Shown: positions 1 through 6,619 of the stretch, piece by piece
How the letters are laid out: each line of letters opens with the position of its first letter
Position numbering within the stretch: the first letter of the stretch is position 1
Assembly (NCBI GenBank): GCA_003838065.1
Contig: QZAC01000109.1
Coordinates: 1 to 21,620 of the forward strand
Source of the DNA: Methanocalculus sp. MSAO_Arc2
GTDB taxonomy: Archaea; Halobacteriota; Methanomicrobia; Methanomicrobiales; Methanocorpusculaceae
Reading direction: 5' to 3'
Length of the DNA stretch: 21,620 bases
Translations under genes and position numbers: made by a program
Notes under the pieces: model-generated
What the model was told of the DNA's origin: nothing
Databases searched by the model: none
The model's input: the letters and a program-made list of their open reading frames with translations, nothing else

Positions 1-84
1 AAGAAGGAAGAGCCGGACAAAACGGAAGAAAAGACTGAAGAAGATACACCGGCTGAGGCGGAGGTGAAAACCCATGACAGATGA
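1..84 (+). CDS. C-terminal end of Mbh/Ech hydrogenase D/K-type subunit (partial)
   Basis: Only the last 27 codons are present, in frame 1, ending in TGA at 82-84. The visible tail is almost entirely Lys, Glu, Asp, Pro and Thr (starts KKEEPDKTEE, ends AEVKTHDR), so it looks like a flexible charged extension. It overlaps the large-subunit gene by 11 bases. In Mbh operons the gene directly before the large subunit is mbhK (the counterpart of EchD and of the NuoC-like subunit), so position suggests that identity. The tail itself carries no diagnostic motif, so the assignment is inference from gene order; the body of the protein lies outside the window. Confidence 0.6.
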   Translation, partial: KKEEPDKTEEKTEEDTPAEAEVKTHDR

Positions 85-1312
85 TACAGGAATGAAGAAC
101 GCACCATATGTGGTCCCGATTGGCCCGGTACACCCGGCGCTCAAAGAACCGGTGCAGTTCCTCTTTGAGATGGATGGCGAGGTTGTCAAAAAGGCGGACT
201 TTGCCCCCGGCCAGACCCACCGCGGGATCGAATGGATGGGGATGCGGAGGAACCCGGTCCAGATCGTCCACCTGACAGACCGGATCTGCGGGATCTGCGG
301 GGTGACGCATTCGCTCTCGTTTGCACGTGCTGTTGAACAGATTGTCGATATCGAGGTCCCTCCACGTGCAGACTATATCAGGGTCATCATCGCCGAGCTC
401 GAACGGATCCAGTCACATCTCCTGTGGGCCGGGGTGGCGGCACATGAACTCGGGTTTGATACGCTCTTTTACCTGGCATGGCGTGTCCGAGAAGAGTCCC
501 TGGACGTCATCGAAAATATCACTGGAAACAGGATTAACTATGGTCTTGTTCAGATCGGTGGTGTCCGGCGGGATATTACCCCAGATCAGCACCCGGTCAT
601 CCATGCATGCCTTGACAACTACCGGGCACTCTTTTCGAAGATGGCAAACCTCTTCCTCAATGATACAACGATTTCAATCAGGTGCAAAGATACCGGAGTG
701 CTCTCATTTGAAGAGGCGCTCCACCTCTGCACCGTCGGCCCGACTGCACGGGCATCCGGGGTGGTAAAGGATGTCCGGGTCGATTATCCGTATTCAGCAT
801 ATGGAGACCTGGATATTTCTCCAATACTTCCATCCGTACTGAACGGCGAGATTAACGGTGATGTCTATGACCGGATTATTGTACGGCTCTTTGAGATAGA
901 GCAATCCATCGGGATCATCGAGACCTGCCTCAGGGAGATGCCCGAAGGTCAAATCCTCTGGGAACCAAAACTTCCAAAGCTCCTTGCAGCCTGTAAAAAA
1001 GCCCATGGCGAGGCGATCGGCAGGCATGAAGCCCCACGAGGTGAGTGTCTCCATTATGTCGCAATGGATGGAAATGAGTCTCCTGCCATGTGGAAGGTAA
1101 AGGCATCATCATACAGCAACCTCCACTCATGGATACCCATGCTTGAAGGTGAACAGCTTGCGGACGTCCCGATCGTCGTCGCCTCGATCGACCCATGCCT
1201 CTCCTGCACCGACCGGGTCGCCGTGATCCGGGGGGAGAAGCGTGACCTGATGACCAAAGAGGACCTCCATCGGCTCTCGGTTGAGAAGACACGGAGGATT
1301 CTTGGATGCTGA
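74..1312 (+). CDS. mbhL: Membrane-bound energy-converting [NiFe] hydrogenase, large (catalytic) subunit
   Basis: Catalytic subunit of a group 4 [NiFe] hydrogenase, which couples ferredoxin oxidation/reduction with H2 to ion transport at the cytoplasmic face of the membrane. The 412-residue protein has both nickel-binding pairs: DRICGICG (Cys72, Cys75) and DPCLSC (Cys375, Cys378), which separates a true hydrogenase from the related NuoD or Mbx subunits. The N-terminal PIGPVHPAL and HRGIE motifs are family hallmarks. After CTDR (Arg381) a further 31 residues follow, resembling the extension of HycE that is removed by HycI, and a HycI homologue lies at 3875-4324. The ATG at 74 has GAGGTG at 61-66 as ribosome binding site. 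It overlaps the gene before (11 bases) and after (7 bases), so the operon is translationally coupled. The K-L-M-N order favours Mbh over Ech, where the NuoH-like gene comes earlier. Confidence 0.9.
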   Translation: MTDDTGMKNAPYVVPIGPVHPALKEPVQFLFEMDGEVVKKADFAPGQTHRGIEWMGMRRNPVQIVHLTDRICGICGVTHSLSFARAVEQIVDIEVPPRADYIRVIIAELERIQSHLLWAGVAAHELGFDTLFYLAWRVREESLDVIENITGNRINYGLVQIGGVRRDITPDQHPVIHACLDNYRALFSKMANLFLNDTTISIRCKDTGVLSFEEALHLCTVGPTARASGVVKDVRVDYPYSAYGDLDISPILPSVLNGEINGDVYDRIIVRLFEIEQSIGIIETCLREMPEGQILWEPKLPKLLAACKKAHGEAIGRHEAPRGECLHYVAMDGNESPAMWKVKASSYSNLHSWIPMLEGEQLADVPIVVASIDPCLSCTDRVAVIRGEKRDLMTKEDLHRLSVEKTRRILGC

Positions 1313-2316
1313 CCATCGAGAATGCAGTGGTAACGGTTGTTGCAGCATTCATGCTCTCCATCATCGGTATCTTAATCGGCCTTGTCCTCCTCGGCATTGA
1401 CCGTCGGATCTCAGCACGCATGCAGGCACGGATCGGCCCACCCCTGCGCCAGCCGTTTATTGATCTTTTAAAGCTCCTCTCAAAAGAGAGTATCGTTCCG
1501 GAGAACGCAATTCCAGGGCTTTTTAATGCCGCACCGATCCTCGCACTCGCCTCATCACTTGTTGTGCTGCTCTATCTTCCAATCGGATCGATGATGCCGA
1601 TCCTTGGAGGGTATGGTGATCTGATCCTGGTAATGTACCTCCTGGCGGTCCCGGCACTCGCAATGGTTGCCGGTGGGTTTGCCTCAGGATCCCCGTATGC
1701 AACCGTTGGTGCCCAGCGTGAGATGGTGAGCATGATCGCCTACGAGCTTCCGCTTGCTTCAGCCGTTATCGCGATTGCATGGCTGCTCTATTCATCAGGC
1801 ATTGCACACCCGTTCTCGCTTGCTGCGATCGCATCAAATCCGGTCTGGACCCTGGTAGGACCCATCGGGATACTCGGGCTTCTGCTTCTCCTCCTTACAC
1901 TTGCCTGGGTGACCCCGGCCGAACTCTCCAAGATTCCATTTGATACCCCGGAAGCAGAGACCGAACTTGCCGGTGGACTCCTTGTTGAGTATTCAGGCAG
2001 AAATCTTGGCCTCTTCACCGTTGCACAGGGTGTCAAGACACTGGTGATGGGTGGGCTCGCCGTTGCGATCTTCTTCCCATGGAACATCTCCCCGGTCCTT
2101 GGCCTCTCTTCATATGCAGGATTGGCAGTTGATGCCGTCTTCTTCTTCCTGAAAGTGATTGTACTCATGATCCTCTCGGTTACCGTGATCCGAACAGGCC
2201 TTGCACGGTTTCGGATCAACCATGTCGTAACCCTCTTCTGGGTGTATCTTGGACTGGCCGGACTCGCCGGGCTCTCGCTTATTATTCTTGACTCGGTTGT
2301 TTGGGGGTGGTTCTGA
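1306..2316 (+). CDS. mbhM: Membrane-bound hydrogenase NuoH-like membrane subunit
   Basis: NuoH/EchB/MbhM family integral membrane subunit that anchors the hydrogenase module and links it to the ion-translocating arm. The 336 residues contain about eight hydrophobic segments. Family signatures are DRRISARMQARIGPP near residue 32, KESIVPE after it, and the cytoplasmic loop with ELSKIPFDTPEAETELAGG and VEYSGR, the conserved acidic loop that in complex I lines the quinone/ion channel. The ATG at 1306 overlaps the mbhL stop (ATGCTGA). The length is normal. It ends in TGA at 2314-2316, which overlaps the next start (TGATG). No anomalies are seen. The gene position after the large subunit and before the ferredoxin subunit matches Pyrococcus-type mbh operons. 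Confidence 0.9.
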   Translation: MLTIENAVVTVVAAFMLSIIGILIGLVLLGIDRRISARMQARIGPPLRQPFIDLLKLLSKESIVPENAIPGLFNAAPILALASSLVVLLYLPIGSMMPILGGYGDLILVMYLLAVPALAMVAGGFASGSPYATVGAQREMVSMIAYELPLASAVIAIAWLLYSSGIAHPFSLAAIASNPVWTLVGPIGILGLLLLLLTLAWVTPAELSKIPFDTPEAETELAGGLLVEYSGRNLGLFTVAQGVKTLVMGGLAVAIFFPWNISPVLGLSSYAGLAVDAVFFFLKVIVLMILSVTVIRTGLARFRINHVVTLFWVYLGLAGLAGLSLIILDSVVWGWF

Positions 2317-2717
2317 TGGCGCTTCCGATGATCCGTGAGATTCTTACACAGGTCTTCAAAATCCCGGCAACCAACCCATTCCCATCACGGCATCTGCCCT
2401 CTTCGGTGACAGAATTTCTAAAGAAGGTTGCAATCGGTGAAGCAGCCATCCATCCGCCGGTGGTAACACCGCCACATTTCCGCGGCAAGATCGTCTATGA
2501 CCGTGATGGCTGTATCGGCTGCAACCTCTGCCTCAAGGTCTGCCCGGCACATGCGATTGAACAGATCAAGGAGACGAAACGGGTCAGGATATATGTTGCA
2601 CAATGCATCTTCTGTTCACAGTGCACAGATATCTGTCCAAAAGGTGTGCTCTCGATGAGTTCTGAGTTTCTCCTTGCCACAGAGGATCGGTTTGCCGAGA
2701 GCCAGATTGTTGAGTGA
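2316..2717 (+). CDS. mbhN: Membrane-bound hydrogenase 2x[4Fe-4S] ferredoxin-like subunit
   Basis: NuoI/EchF/MbhN-type electron-transfer subunit of 133 residues that passes electrons between soluble ferredoxin and the small subunit of the hydrogenase. Two [4Fe-4S] motifs are seen: CIGCNLCLKVCP (Cys66, 69, 72, 76) and CIFCSQCTDICP (Cys97, 100, 103, 107). The N-terminal 55 residues form an amphipathic arm, as in NuoI. I chose the ATG at 2316, which overlaps the mbhM stop and sits 5 bases after the purine run GGGGGTGG at 2303-2310; a TTG at 2301 would add five residues but would include that ribosome binding site in the coding region. It is the last gene of the operon and is followed by a T-run. 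Confidence 0.9.
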   Translation: MALPMIREILTQVFKIPATNPFPSRHLPSSVTEFLKKVAIGEAAIHPPVVTPPHFRGKIVYDRDGCIGCNLCLKVCPAHAIEQIKETKRVRIYVAQCIFCSQCTDICPKGVLSMSSEFLLATEDRFAESQIVE

Positions 2718-2725
2718 CCGGGCAA

Positions 2726-2737
2726 TTTTATTTTTTT
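2726..2737 (+). terminator. T-run terminator of the mbh operon
   Basis: TTTTATTTTTTT begins 9 bases after the mbhN stop. Archaeal RNA polymerase terminates at such T-runs. No strong hairpin precedes it. Confidence 0.6.
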
Positions 2738-2812
2738 ACGAAAGGGCATCTTCCAGATGGGGTGTTACTGGCCGGCAGATCCTATACGTGGCACCGGTTG
2801 CCCATTCGCCAT

Positions 2813-3733
2813 CTATTTTTTGGCCTTCTTCTGCCTGGTGATCCATCGCTTCCGATCCGCGAGCCAGGCAAGTGCCCCTTCGGTTGCCTGCCATCCGCCA
2901 ACTGCCCGCTGCGTATAGCAGACAGCTTCATCCTCTCCTCCGAGCGTAAAATGGGAAGGGATCCGTTTGGGGATCCGTTTTGAGCCAAGAAGGTACGGGG
3001 GGACGAACCTGTTACAATGAAGAGCGGTGAGCAGCGCATCGTCTGCAGTACGTGTCATCCCCTCTCTCCTGAAGAGCCAGAGTGCGTACCCATACGTAAA
3101 GGATGCCATGGGATCCCCGGCATAGCCGTCGATGACCGCCTCAAAGAGCGCGTCCTGATCAGCCTCTGCAAAGTCCATAGCCACACAATGGCGGATCCCG
3201 GGCCGGTCCTCGGGATGAAGCCGGAGCATCTTCAGGTAGAGTTCGCCTGACTCCTCGTAGCACCCGGCGACCCAGAGGTATCCGGCAAGCGTCTGGAGGG
3301 CACGCATATAGGGGCGTGTCCTGACATTGTTCCAGAAATTGCCCTCATTTTCCCGGATAAAATCCTCTCCCAGTGCCCGTTCCCCGCCGATGACTCCTGT
3401 TCGTGCGCACTTGATCGCGTCAGAGAGATCCTTAGTCACCTCATCGGCGATATATACCCAGGCGTCGGCACAGTCCATCGAGAGCTCGACCGCCCGCATT
3501 GCAATCTTCAACCGCTCTCTGGGATCGTCAAGCTCCCAGAGGGTGTACATCAGTTCTTCTGCCTCCTCCAGGGGGGTGGCCGGGGGTGGGACAAGATCAG
3601 GATTCTCCATCACCTTCTGGATAAAGGCATTCGCCTCTTCAAGACTGGCAAAGTTCTTTCCCTGAACAGACCGGGCAGCATCCCGCATCGCCTTCTCGGC
3701 GAGCATCCTTCCATAGAGCGGATGTGGTGACAT
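2813..3733 (-). CDS. TPR-like / ST7-family helical repeat protein
   Basis: A 306-residue soluble, mostly alpha-helical protein resembling the ST7-like tetratricopeptide proteins found in many bacteria and methanogens. Helix-pair repeats are visible around residues 55-115 (ending in the typical CADAWVYIADE segment), 140-175 (RPYMRALQTLAGYLWVAG) and 195-245, followed by the conserved PPYLLG segment (245-250) and GEDEAVCY (266-273). The function is unknown; TPR arrays usually bind proteins. The ATG at 3733 (MSPHPLYGRM) is chosen because the longer reading frame up to 3856 adds 41 residues that look unlike the family and would run into a tandem repeat. No clear ribosome binding site was found for either start, so the start is uncertain. 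It is convergent with the hydrogenase operon and lies downstream of the maturation protease on the same strand, 141 bases away. No link to hydrogenase is shown by the sequence. Confidence 0.75.
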   Translation of the reverse strand: MSPHPLYGRMLAEKAMRDAARSVQGKNFASLEEANAFIQKVMENPDLVPPPATPLEEAEELMYTLWELDDPRERLKIAMRAVELSMDCADAWVYIADEVTKDLSDAIKCARTGVIGGERALGEDFIRENEGNFWNNVRTRPYMRALQTLAGYLWVAGCYEESGELYLKMLRLHPEDRPGIRHCVAMDFAEADQDALFEAVIDGYAGDPMASFTYGYALWLFRREGMTRTADDALLTALHCNRFVPPYLLGSKRIPKRIPSHFTLGGEDEAVCYTQRAVGGWQATEGALAWLADRKRWITRQKKAKK

Positions 3734-3845
3734 ATGATGATAGAAGTTGTCCTCGATTCTGCAAGAGACTTCCGCAAGACGGCAGGGCCATGCAATGGAC
3801 GAGTGTGGAATCACCTGAGTGCTCGTCAGGGAGGGGGCGCAGTCT

Positions 3846-3889
3846 TCAGATCTCAAAAGCGCTGAATTCAGATCTCAAAGGCGCTGAAT
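3846..3889. repeat. 22-bp tandem duplication at the 3' end of the protease gene
   Basis: Two head-to-tail 22-bp units, 3846-3867 and 3868-3889, differ at one base. The second unit contains the last codons and the stop of the minus-strand protease gene, so the first unit is a copy of the gene end, including a second in-phase-looking TGA just beyond the real stop. Confidence 0.85.
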
Positions 3890-4324
3890 CGGGGAGATAT
3901 CATGCTTTCTGAGGAGCAGGATGAGCTTTTCTGCTGCCTCCTTCACCGCTGGTGAGAGCCCCTCCCCGGGATCAATCGTCTCCGGCTGAATCCCGATGAA
4001 GAGGATCTTGGGGATGTCTGGTGAGAGGTAATTGATCAGGTGTGAGAGAGGGAGCATGTGTGTGCCGATGCTGGTGTCATCGATCTTCTCAGGCGGGATA
4101 CTGCGGATGCTGCCGGGTGGGAGGCCCATGCCTGCAGCATCGATGATGACCAGGAGGTCCGGGGCAGCGCGCCGGATGGGTGCGGTGAAATTCTCCGGGG
4201 CTGTGCCGCCATTATATGCAAAAAGACCGTATGAAGAGCCGGAAAACGCGATTACATCTGCAATATAACACCCGACTCCATCATCTGAGAGGAGAGTATT
4301 GCCAACCCCGAGGATGAGTATCAT
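3875..4324 (-). CDS. hycI: HycI/HyaD-family hydrogenase maturation protease
   Basis: Endopeptidase that checks nickel insertion and clips the C-terminal extension from a [NiFe] hydrogenase large subunit. The 149 residues begin directly with the family motif MILILGVGNTLLSDDGVG. The nickel-sensing residues known from E. coli HycI (Asp16, Asp62, His90) have counterparts at Asp15, Asp62 (IIDAAGMG) and His89 (GTHMLPLSH). I chose the ATG at 4324; upstream in-frame ATGs at 4333 and 4342 would add three or six residues not expected in the family, and none has a convincing ribosome binding site. It lies close to an mbh operon whose large subunit keeps a 31-residue tail after CTDR, a plausible substrate; other hydrogenases of the cell, such as F420-reducing enzyme, are alternatives. 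Symbol by family only. Confidence 0.85.
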   Translation of the reverse strand: MILILGVGNTLLSDDGVGCYIADVIAFSGSSYGLFAYNGGTAPENFTAPIRRAAPDLLVIIDAAGMGLPPGSIRSIPPEKIDDTSIGTHMLPLSHLINYLSPDIPKILFIGIQPETIDPGEGLSPAVKEAAEKLILLLRKHDISPIQRL

Positions 4325-4420
4325 GGTGTACATACATTCCATGTATTTCTACAAGAAACTCTCCCGTCTGCATGCCCGGTTCAATCCAGCCAGTGCTTTC
4401 GGGTGCGCGTTTTGAGAATA

Positions 4421-4434
4421 CGCTCGTTTGAGCG
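4421..4434. other. Small inverted repeat in intergenic region
   Basis: CGCTC-GTTT-GAGCG is a perfect 5-bp stem with a 4-base loop, flanked by GAGA (4414-4417) and TCTC (4441-4444) that could extend it with an internal bulge. It lies between the divergent protease gene and the tiny gene at 4553. It could be an operator or a small RNA hairpin; nothing else supports a function. Confidence 0.3.
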
Positions 4435-4489
4435 GATAAATCTCCGCAATTCAGACACTTTTTCTACCACTCTCATCCTGACAGCAAAG

Positions 4490-4544
4490 CTTCATAAGCT
4501 CACTGGAAAACCTGGATATTGTCCCGGATGAGCGGGAGGAGGTG
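4490..4544 (+). promoter_or_regulatory. Promoter and very strong ribosome binding site of the tiny gene
   Basis: A TATA-like element, TTCATAAGC, at about 4490-4498 predicts a transcript start near 4521. The leader then carries GGGAGGAGGTGG at 4534-4545, an almost full match to the archaeal anti-Shine-Dalgarno sequence, 7 bases before the ATG at 4553. Confidence 0.5.
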
Positions 4545-4552
4545 GAAACCTC

Positions 4553-4645
4553 ATGGCACTTGATGTACATAATACAAAAGAAAAAGCTGCTGGCGAAAAA
4601 AAGTCAAAAGAGATAAAAGGGGGAAAGAAGAACCGGAAAAACTAA
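4553..4645 (+). CDS. Tiny lysine-rich basic protein (30 aa), unknown function
   Basis: ATG at 4553 opens a 30-codon frame ending TAA. The product is strongly basic: after MALDVHNTKEKAAGEK nearly every other residue is Lys or Arg, with a Gly-Gly in the middle and a KKNRKN end. Twelve of 30 residues are basic. It has no Cys and no hydrophobic segment, so it is expected to be cytoplasmic, and the composition would suit nucleic-acid or ribosome binding. Support for a real gene is its frame-independent context: TATA-like box, extremely strong ribosome binding site, and T-run 8 bases after the stop, giving a self-contained transcript of roughly 145 bases. I do not recognise the family. It could alternatively be a small RNA carrying a chance frame, but the ribosome binding site argues for translation. 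Confidence 0.55.
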   Translation: MALDVHNTKEKAAGEKKSKEIKGGKKNRKN

Positions 4646-4653
4646 TATCTTCC

Positions 4654-4665
4654 TTTTTTATTTTT
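4654..4665 (+). terminator. T-run terminator after the tiny gene
   Basis: TTTTTTATTTTT directly follows the tiny coding region, ending its transcript before it runs into the convergent CNNM gene. Confidence 0.55.
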
Positions 4666-4715
4666 ACTACGATATCTTCATTCCACTATGGATATTCTCT
4701 TCACATGCTTTCGTC

Positions 4716-5873
4716 TCATTTTTTGTTCTCTCCATTCGTGTTATCCTGACCCTCCCTGGTTTCATCTTTGACCGCCTCACCCGGGGCTGTGCCATTCTTA
4801 ACCGGCTCAACCGGGGTGGCTTCGGTCATGGCTGGCTCAACCCTGTCCAGTTCACCCGGGATCACCGGGTTCCTGACAATGCCCCGGAAGAGTCTGCCGA
4901 GCACATCGCCGCCGGTAATGACACGCCGTTCATCTCCCCAGAGCAGGATCACATCATTATCGATGACATCATCCCACCGGCGCTCAGGCCTGACCCTGAG
5001 GAGCGGGATGAACTGGCCCAGTTTTGCGTCCCTGTTCCAGGAGATGATAGGGCGGTGACAGTGCCGCAGCGGGATGAACACTCCCGGATTGAATAAGGCA
5101 TCCCTGATAAATTCATCCGAATCCAGCACCAGCCGGGGATTTGATTTGCGATCAACCAGCACAATCCATTTCTTCCCTGACTGCTGAACTTCCTGAAGAA
5201 AAGGATCGTTGATATCCCTTTTGATCGGTGGAAACAATGGGGCACTATTCTCAAAATCTATTGTGATGATACTCTCCGGGTCAACCTGCTCACCTTCCTC
5301 TGAAAGGGGCACATCATCGAGTGCAAGAAAATTGAGTGCTCCCTGGCCTTCCATCCGTTCAATCTCGGTCTTTGAACTCTCCATATGCAACCTGATGAGC
5401 TCGCGGAGGTCCCGCTCCCTGAAATACCGGATCCCCTCTGGCCCAAGCACCCGGTTCAGAACAAGAGCAGTCGGTTTTGCAACCGGATACAAAATGATCT
5501 GGTAGAGCCTGAGGATTGGTGAGAGAAAAGAGGCGACACGGAGAGCGTGGCGCGAAAAGTATGCCTGCGGTGCAATCTCTCCAACAAGGGTAATGACGAC
5601 AGTCGAGAAGAGAAACGCAGCAACTCCGGCAAGGACTGAATTTGCAAGAAGTGCGAGGAGGACATTGATTGCGACATTGCCCCAGAGGATAGTCACAAGC
5701 AAAAAGTTCGCATCTTCCCGCAGTGCCAGTACTCGCTTCGCATCCCGGTTGCCCCGTGCAGCTTCTATCAGGAGCTCAAGCCTGCTCACTGTAAAGCAGG
5801 CAAGATTCAGCCCAGAAAACATTGCTGACTGGGAGATGCATAACGCAATTCCGATCCAGATCAGGAGTGTCAA
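4716..5873 (-). CDS. CNNM (DUF21)/CorB-like membrane protein with degenerate CBS region
   Basis: Member of the CNNM/CorB family of magnesium-related transporters. The first about 140 of 385 residues form the DUF21 membrane domain: hydrophobic start, SGLNLACF (residues 20-27), WGNVAINVLLALL (64-76) and GEIAPQA (98-104), all typical of the ion site helices. A cytoplasmic part (about 150-335) occupies the place of the CBS pair, but it is diverged. The last about 40 residues are a Glu/Thr/Pro/Lys-rich low-complexity tail. The start is TTG, supported by GAGAGGT 8 bases upstream (5882-5888); no in-frame ATG is near. Two TATA-like elements lie at 5905-5913 and 5929-5937. It stands alone on its strand. 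Magnesium transport is inferred from family; substrate is not shown. Confidence 0.85.
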   Translation of the reverse strand: MTLLIWIGIALCISQSAMFSGLNLACFTVSRLELLIEAARGNRDAKRVLALREDANFLLVTILWGNVAINVLLALLANSVLAGVAAFLFSTVVITLVGEIAPQAYFSRHALRVASFLSPILRLYQIILYPVAKPTALVLNRVLGPEGIRYFRERDLRELIRLHMESSKTEIERMEGQGALNFLALDDVPLSEEGEQVDPESIITIDFENSAPLFPPIKRDINDPFLQEVQQSGKKWIVLVDRKSNPRLVLDSDEFIRDALFNPGVFIPLRHCHRPIISWNRDAKLGQFIPLLRVRPERRWDDVIDNDVILLWGDERRVITGGDVLGRLFRGIVRNPVIPGELDRVEPAMTEATPVEPVKNGTAPGEAVKDETREGQDNTNGENKK

Positions 5874-5928
5874 TGTCGTCTACCTCTCAGAATATCGCTA
5901 TCCCTCATATAAGGGGGTGCGGCAGAAC

Positions 5929-5937
5929 CATATACAC
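5929..5937 (-). promoter_or_regulatory. TATA-like element of the CNNM gene
   Basis: On the minus strand GTGTATATG predicts a start near 5905 and a leader of about 30 bases that includes the ribosome binding site. A second candidate, CTTATATGA at 5905-5913, would start the transcript too close to keep that site. Confidence 0.45.
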
Positions 5938-5946
5938 TTTCTCAAT

Positions 5947-5971
5947 TGTCAACTACCGACGACTGTAGTCG
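5947..5971 (-). repeat. Hairpin plus GGTAGTTGACA motif, copy 1
   Basis: On the minus strand a hairpin CGAC-TACA-GTCG is followed by TCGGTAGTTGACA, ending 9 bases before the TATA-like element of the CNNM gene. A second copy with the same layout lies at 20565-20594 before the pilin promoter. The arrangement resembles the right ends of IS200/IS605 elements, where a GC hairpin precedes a TAGTTGAC-like end, but it could also be a binding site upstream of both promoters. Confidence 0.5.
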
Positions 5972-5986
5972 CATGTAACAGATCTG

Positions 5987-6060
5987 GTTTCTTGGACATT
6001 GCAGGGTTTCTCGGACATTGAAACGTTTCTTGGATATTGAAGCGTTTCTCAGGGAATGAG
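5987..6060. repeat. Four-copy 19-bp imperfect tandem repeat
   Basis: Units begin with GTTTCT at 5987, 6006, 6025 and 6044, a constant 19-bp period. Unit 2 is GTTTCTCGGACATTGAAAC; units 1 and 3 differ from it at a few bases and unit 4 keeps only the first half plus AATGA. The period is not a multiple of three and no reading frame fits, so it is non-coding. It lies between the CNNM promoter and the end of the tRNA gene. Confidence 0.85.
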
Positions 6061-6099
6061 AAAATCAAAAGAGAGGGGCACGTATACCCCCGTTCCCGA

Positions 6100-6171
6100 T
6101 GCGTCGACCGGGACTCGAACCCGGGTTTAGGCGTTGGCAACGCCTAGTGATAACCACTACACTATCGACGC
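6100..6171 (-). tRNA. tRNA-Gly (anticodon GCC)
   Basis: On the minus strand the acceptor strands GCGTCGA and TCGACGC pair perfectly (7 bp). The D arm is GTGTAGTGGTTATCAC as in many tRNA-Gly. The anticodon stem AGGCG/CGCCT encloses the loop TTGCCAA, giving anticodon GCC, which reads GGC (and GGU). The T arm is CCGGG-TTCGAGT-CCCGG. The discriminator base is A and CCA is not encoded. No intron is present. Length is 72 bases including the discriminator. Confidence 0.97.
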
Positions 6172-6196
6172 TCGCAGGCATCTTTGCCCTGTGACC

Positions 6197-6205
6197 AAAA
6201 ATATA
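6197..6205 (-). promoter_or_regulatory. TATA box of tRNA-Gly
   Basis: TATATTTTT on the minus strand, centred 30 bases before the mature 5' end, would start the transcript about 4 bases ahead of the tRNA. Confidence 0.5.
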
Positions 6206-6610
6206 GGAATTATCTCTATTTATTCATGTCGATCTGAGTCTTTATAAGGATGAGCAGATTTCTTGAAGAAGAAGGAACGAGAAGGAATCGGGCGGAAAGG
6301 AAACGTAATGCTATAATGCGCTACAGAGACGATTTTGCCGAAATAGAGGGAAGATGAGAGAATGGGATGGGGTGAGTTGCAAAAACCAGACAGAAGCCAG
6401 GGGGATATGATGATGAGTTGGTGAAAAGATGGTCAAGAGATGGTGAAGAAATGCCGGAGATACCCGGAAAAGACGGTAAACACAGGGTAAACAGAGGTAA
6501 AAAGAGGTAGACAGAGGCCAAATAAAGGCCAACCAAAGTCCAAAACCATCCCTGGGATTGGCATCTGAAAACTGTACCCCAAGAATAGCATCGCCTCAGA
6601 AAAATCGTCA

Positions 6611-6619
6611 TCTTAATAG
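6611..6619 (+). promoter_or_regulatory. TATA-like element of the tetrapyrrole operon
   Basis: TCTTAATAG is centred about 29 bases before the ATG at 6644. It predicts a transcript start near 6640, so the first gene would be essentially leaderless, in agreement with the lack of a ribosome binding site there. Confidence 0.45.

Noticed and set aside
930..1421. Minus-strand frame of 163 codons across the mbhL/mbhM junction
   Set aside because: Antisense to two clearly real genes; composition is Arg/Ser/Pro-rich as expected from reading GC-rich codons backwards.
5987..6060. CRISPR array
   Set aside because: Units are 19 bp and directly adjacent with no unique spacers; no cas genes nearby.
6250..6357. 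Plus-strand 36-codon frame after TTTATAAG
   Set aside because: The ATG lies only 2 bases after the TATA box, so it would be upstream of the transcript start; no ribosome binding site.
6410..6420. ATGATGA as a box C of a C/D guide RNA
   Set aside because: No CUGA box D, C' or D' box at a workable distance downstream.
6321..6611. Minus-strand frame of 96 codons with hydrophobic residues
   Set aside because: The hydrophobic look comes from reading a purine tract as pyrimidine codons (Phe, Leu, Ser, Pro); no ribosome binding site or promoter.
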